Shown here: one piece after another, positions 60,909 through 64,000 of the stretch
Numbering within the stretch: position 1 is the first letter of the stretch
How the letters are laid out: each line of letters starts with the position of its first letter
From: Streptomyces sp. FIT100
Lineage (GTDB): Bacteria > Actinomycetota > Actinomycetes > Streptomycetales > Streptomycetaceae
NCBI RefSeq assembly: GCF_024584805.1
Contig: NZ_CP075715.1
Span: 4,642,526 to 4,706,525, forward strand
Direction of reading: 5' to 3'
DNA: 64,000 bases
Made by a program: the position numbers and the translations under genes
The notes under the pieces: generated by a model
The model's database searches: none
What the model saw: only the letters and a program-made list of their open reading frames with translations
What the model was told of the DNA's origin: nothing

Positions 60909-61337
60909 ATGGCGGCGAAGATCGCATACGCGGACGTCGAGGTCGGCACCGAACTGCCGGCGCAGAGCTTCCCGGTGACCCGCGCGACGCTGGTGCGGTA
61001 CGCGGGCGCCTCCGGGGACTTCAACCCGATCCACTGGAACGAGAAGTTCGCCAAGGAGGTCGGCCTGCCGGACGTCATCGCGCACGGCATGTTCACCATG
61101 GCCGAGGCGGCGCGTGTGGTGACCGACTGGCTGGGCGACCCCGGTGCGGTCGTCGAGTACGGAGTCCGCTTCACCAAGCCCGTCGTCGTGCCGAACGACG
61201 ACGAGGGCGCGGTCGTCGAGGTCAGCGGCAAGGTCGCCGCGAAGCTCGACGACCACCAGGTGCGGATCGACCTGACCGCGATGTCGGCCGGGCAGAAGGT
61301 GCTCGGGATGTCGCGGGCGGTCGTACGGCTCGCCTGA
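60909..61337 (+). CDS. MaoC-family dehydratase, catalytic subunit (HadB-like)
   Basis: 142 aa, five bases after the previous stop. Hydratase-2 motif SGDFNPIHWNEKFAKEVGLPDVIAHGM with catalytic Asp and His near residues 37 and 42. With the previous gene it matches the HadAB pair that dehydrates 3-hydroxyacyl-ACP/CoA. Confidence 0.93.
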   Translation: MAAKIAYADVEVGTELPAQSFPVTRATLVRYAGASGDFNPIHWNEKFAKEVGLPDVIAHGMFTMAEAARVVTDWLGDPGAVVEYGVRFTKPVVVPNDDEGAVVEVSGKVAAKLDDHQVRIDLTAMSAGQKVLGMSRAVVRLA

Positions 61338-61397
61338 CCCCGGGGACCCACGGGCCGTCCGGCGGGGCGGACCCGGGCGGCCCGTACCCTTGTGCCC

Positions 61398-62453
61398 GTG
61401 CACGAACTCCACGACGCTCCGCTCGCCCCGCTGACCACCTTCCGTCTCGGCGGCCCGGCCACCCGGCTGGTGACGGCGGCCACCGACGACGAGGTGGTCG
61501 CCGCTGTCCGTGAGGCCGACGCGGCCGGCACCCCGCTGCTGCTCATCGGCGGCGGGAGTAACCTGGTCATCGGCGACAAGGGCTTCGACGGCACCGCCCT
61601 GCGCATCGCGACCACCGGCTTCGCGCTGGACGGCACGCGGCTGGAGCTCGCAGCGGGCGAGGTCTGGACCGACGCCGTCGCACGGACCGTGGGGGCGGGG
61701 CTCGCCGGGCTCGAATGCCTGGCCGGGATCCCCGGCTCGGCCGGCGCGACGCCCATCCAGAACGTCGGGGCGTACGGCCAGGAGGTGTCCAGCACCCTCA
61801 CCGAGGTCGTGGCCTACGACCGCCGTGCCGGCGAGACGGTCACCATCCCGAACGCCGAGTGCGGATTCTCGTACCGCTACAGCCGCTTCAAGGCCGAGCC
61901 CGACCGCTATGTCGTGCTGCGTGTCCGGTTCGAGCTGGAGGACGCGGGGGGCATGTCGGCGCCGGTCAAGTACCCCGAGACCGCGCGCGTCCTCGGCGTC
62001 GAGGCCGGGGACCGGGTCCCCGCGGCGGCCGCGCGCGAGGCGGTCCTGAAGCTGCGCGCGGGCAAGGGCATGGTGCTGGACCCCGAGGACCACGACACCT
62101 GGTCGGCCGGGTCGTTCTTCACCAACCCGATCCTGACGGCTGCCGAGTACGAGACGTTCCTCACGTGCGTACGCGACCGCCTCGGCGACGGCGTCACGCC
62201 GCCCGCGTACCCCGCGGGCGACGGCCACACCAAGACCTCCGCGGCCTGGCTCATCGACAAGGCGGGCTTCACCAAGGGATACGGCGAGGGTCCGGCCCGT
62301 ATCTCCACCAAGCACACCCTGGCCCTGACCAACCGGGGCTCGGCCACGACCGAGGACCTGCTGGCGCTCGCCCGCGAGGTCGTGGCGGGCGTCCGCGACG
62401 CCTTCGGCATCACGCTCGTCAACGAGCCGGTGACGGTCGGCGTCAGCCTCTGA
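61398..62453 (+). CDS. murB: UDP-N-acetylenolpyruvoylglucosamine reductase
   Basis: 351 aa from the GTG at 61398; GTG at 61392 is the alternative. TACCCT at 61385-61390 is placed so that transcription would start about at 61398, implying leaderless mRNA. FAD-binding GGGSNLVIGDKGFDG and GIPGSAGATPIQNVGAYGQE; active-site Ser in SAGSFFTNPI, C-terminal KTSAAWLIDKAGF and LTNRGSAT. Cytoplasmic step of peptidoglycan precursor synthesis. Confidence 0.95.
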   Translation: MHELHDAPLAPLTTFRLGGPATRLVTAATDDEVVAAVREADAAGTPLLLIGGGSNLVIGDKGFDGTALRIATTGFALDGTRLELAAGEVWTDAVARTVGAGLAGLECLAGIPGSAGATPIQNVGAYGQEVSSTLTEVVAYDRRAGETVTIPNAECGFSYRYSRFKAEPDRYVVLRVRFELEDAGGMSAPVKYPETARVLGVEAGDRVPAAAAREAVLKLRAGKGMVLDPEDHDTWSAGSFFTNPILTAAEYETFLTCVRDRLGDGVTPPAYPAGDGHTKTSAAWLIDKAGFTKGYGEGPARISTKHTLALTNRGSATTEDLLALAREVVAGVRDAFGITLVNEPVTVGVSL

Positions 62454-62481
62454 ACGGCGGTGGTCGGCAGGCCGGCAGCAG

Positions 62482-62535
62482 CGGTCAGGTCACCGGCAGC
62501 GGTCAGGTCACCGGCAACCGTCAGGCCACCAGCGG
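62482..62535. repeat. Three 18-bp tandem repeats
   Basis: CGGTCAGGTCACCGGCAG at 62482, a one-base variant at 62500 and a more diverged copy at 62518, in the gap between murB and the converging broken gene. Confidence 0.85.
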
Positions 62536-62538
62536 CGG

Positions 62539-63181
62539 TCAGTACGCCACCGCCACCGCCTGCTTCACCGTTGCCGGGTCGCCGGTCATCGCCAGCATCG
62601 CGTGGGCGACGTCCGCCCGGGAGATCTTCGCGCCGCCGCGCAGGCTCGCGCCGACCGCCGTGCGGTAGCGCCCGGTGAGCGGGCCGTTGGTCAGCTTCGG
62701 CGGCCGGACCGACGTCCAGTCGGTCGCGCTGCGCCGCATGTCGTCCTCCATGATCCGCAGGTCGTCGTAGTGCTTGCGCAGCACCCGCGAGACCAGGGGC
62801 GTGCCGATGTACCGCAGGAAGAACGTCTCGTCCTCGGGGACGGGCCCGAGCGGCGCCGCGCTCACCGCGAGGAAGCGCCGGGTGCCCGCCGCCTCCAGGG
62901 CCTGGAGCACCGGGCGGGTGAGCCGCGAGGCGACCCCGACCTGCTTGGTGGAGCGGGGGCCGAGGCCCGAGAGGACCGCGTCGCGGCCCGCGCGCCCGGC
63001 GCAGCGCCTCCGGGTCGTCGAACCGGGCCGTCGCCACATCGAGCCGCTCGCGCCCGTCGGCCGGGACGGACAGCCGTGCCGGGTCACGGACCACGGCCGT
63101 GACCTGATGGCCGGCCGCCAGGGCCTGGCGGACGATCTCCTGGCCGATGCCGCCGGTCGCGCCGAGAACCGTGAGCTTCAT
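62539..63181 (-). pseudogene. NmrA-like NAD(P)-binding gene with a frameshift
   Basis: Starts MKLTVLGATGGIGQEIVRQA at 63181 and reads normally to DDPEALRRA (about 62997). It then needs a shift to another frame for AGRDAVLSGLGPRSTKQVG and the rest (RRFLAVSAAPLG, WTSVRPPKLTNGPLTG) to the stop at 62539. The lesion lies in a GCGCGCGGGCC-type run (about 62985-63000), so a sequencing slip is possible. It is divergent from the TetR gene across a large palindrome and is its likely target. Confidence 0.85.
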
Positions 63182-63205
63182 GTCTACCCCGAGAAGATGG
63201 TGGAA

Positions 63206-63254
63206 GGTGGGTGAGTGCTTACTCACCACTAGGGTGAGTAAGCACTCACCCACC
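63206..63254. promoter_or_regulatory. Large TetR operator, 22-bp perfect inverted repeat
   Basis: Arms 63206-63227 and 63233-63254 are perfectly complementary around a 5-bp centre. Each arm itself holds TGAGT-GCTT-ACTCA or its complement, so two operators lie head to head between the divergent genes. Confidence 0.92.
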
Positions 63255-63284
63255 CGTCAACCCCCGATCCCGGATGGAGCGCAC

Positions 63285-63878
63285 ATGCAGCGACCCGCGC
63301 GGGAGCGCATCCTCGACGCCGCGCACCGGCTGATGCTCACCGTCGGCCTGACCCGGGCCACCACCAAGGCCATCGCCGCGGCCGCCGACTGCTCCGAAGC
63401 GGCGCTGTACAAGCACTTCGCGAGCAAGGAAGAGCTGTTCGTGAACGTGCTGAAGGAGCGGCTGCCCGAGCTGGACCCGTTGCTGCGCCGGCTCGACGCG
63501 GACCCGGGGGAGCGGAGCGTCGAGGAGAACCTGACCGACATCGCGCGCCAGGCCGCGCTCTTCTACGCCGAGGTCTTCCCGATCGCGGCGTCGCTCTACG
63601 CCGAGCCGTCACTCAAGGCGCGCCACGACGACGCGATGCGGGCGATGGGGGTCGGGCCGCACCGGCCGATCGAGGCGCTCGACGCATATCTGCGGGCCGA
63701 GCGGGCGGCGGGCCGGGTCGCCGCGGACGCGGACACGTTCGCCGCGGCCTCGCTGCTGCTCGGTGCGTGTGCGCAGCGCGCCTTCGCGTACAAGGCGACC
63801 GCCGGCGGTGAGCCGCCGCAGTCCCTCGACGAGTTCGCGGCCGGGATCGTCCGCATGCTGCTGCGCGGGCTCGGCTAG
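63285..63878 (+). CDS. TetR/AcrR-family regulator
   Basis: 197 aa from the ATG at 63285. Helix-turn-helix at about 6-52 (ERILDAAHRLMLTVGLTRATTKAIAAAADCSEAALYKHFASKEEL). All-helical ligand domain of the AcrR type with TetR_C_33-like end (AAASLLLGACAQRAFAY). Represses the adjacent operator; inducer unknown. Confidence 0.92.
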   Translation: MQRPARERILDAAHRLMLTVGLTRATTKAIAAAADCSEAALYKHFASKEELFVNVLKERLPELDPLLRRLDADPGERSVEENLTDIARQAALFYAEVFPIAASLYAEPSLKARHDDAMRAMGVGPHRPIEALDAYLRAERAAGRVAADADTFAAASLLLGACAQRAFAYKATAGGEPPQSLDEFAAGIVRMLLRGLG

Positions 63879-64000
63879 CTAGTGCTGTGACCGGAAAGGT
63901 TCACCGAGTAGCTCGCGGCGTCCGGTGCGGTGCATCGCAAGGCGGAGGGTCGCCCTCGTACTGGGCGTACTCGGGTGACTCCGACAACGCCGCGTGGGGG
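63879..64000. other. Window edge, no gene seen
   Basis: Downstream of tetR. CTAGCTAG overlaps the stop; the rest shows no supported open frame within the window. Confidence 0.5.

Overview
The window is high-GC actinobacterial chromosome, almost certainly Streptomyces. Codons nearly all end in G or C, operons are packed with ATGA/GTGA overlaps, and GTG starts are common. The gene families include a sensor-kinase pair, a second nuo cluster, SGAP-type M28 peptidase and an AICE. Roughly 46 kb is conserved core and 18.7 kb (33.4-52.1 kb) is mobile DNA inserted at a tRNA-Tyr gene.

Left core, 1-17.3 kb: a partial fumarylacetoacetase, a CocE-like hydrolase whose nucleophile serine is replaced by glycine, a polyprenyl diphosphate synthase, a LolA-like anchored protein, a secreted M28 aminopeptidase with a P-domain, a RarD permease, an NmrA-like quinone-oxidoreductase-type gene divergent from a QorR-like HxlR regulator, the two-subunit 2-oxoacid:ferredoxin oxidoreductase (KorAB), and a two-component cluster of two recently duplicated sensor kinases plus one NarL-type response regulator.

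Redox core, 17.5-33.1 kb: a ten-gene complex-I-like operon nuoABCHIJKLMN with no nuoD, E, F or G. NuoC carries a disordered tail of more than 200 residues exactly where nuoD would be expected. The neighbouring KorAB makes reduced ferredoxin, so a ferredoxin-fed or remodelled complex is an attractive idea. Then come mscL, htpX, yccF, an APC permease, a GlsB-like protein, the DNA-alkylation repair pair ogt-alkB, and yajQ.

Mobile region, 33.4-52.1 kb: an AICE of about 16.2 kb lies between two identical 56-bp att copies; the left copy is the 3' part of intact tRNA-Tyr. Its backbone is int-xis-repA-prim/pol, small element proteins, an FtsK-type traB, a GGDEF protein, a DUF2637 spread protein and a divergent GntR repressor with TTGAC/GTCAA operators. 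Cargo at the right end is an XRE regulator coupled to a flavoprotein, a low-GC pair (275-aa unknown plus PIN nuclease) and a PD-(D/E)XK-like protein. A decayed second element (49.5-52.1 kb) follows, with an integrase fragment, a broken dehydrogenase, two related small secreted peptides and a third, diverged att copy. Each att copy is followed by a covarying hairpin.

Right core, 52.2-64 kb: a pseudogene, a polyprenyl-linked glycosylation cluster (GT2, GtrA, FAD oxidoreductase, facing a large GT-C-like membrane protein), an NAD(P)-binding protein, an amidohydrolase, tRNA-Thr, tRNA-Met, rpmG, a MaoC-type hydratase pair, murB, a frameshifted NmrA-like gene, and a TetR regulator with a 22-bp perfect inverted-repeat operator. 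All calls come from reading the sequence; no database search was possible.
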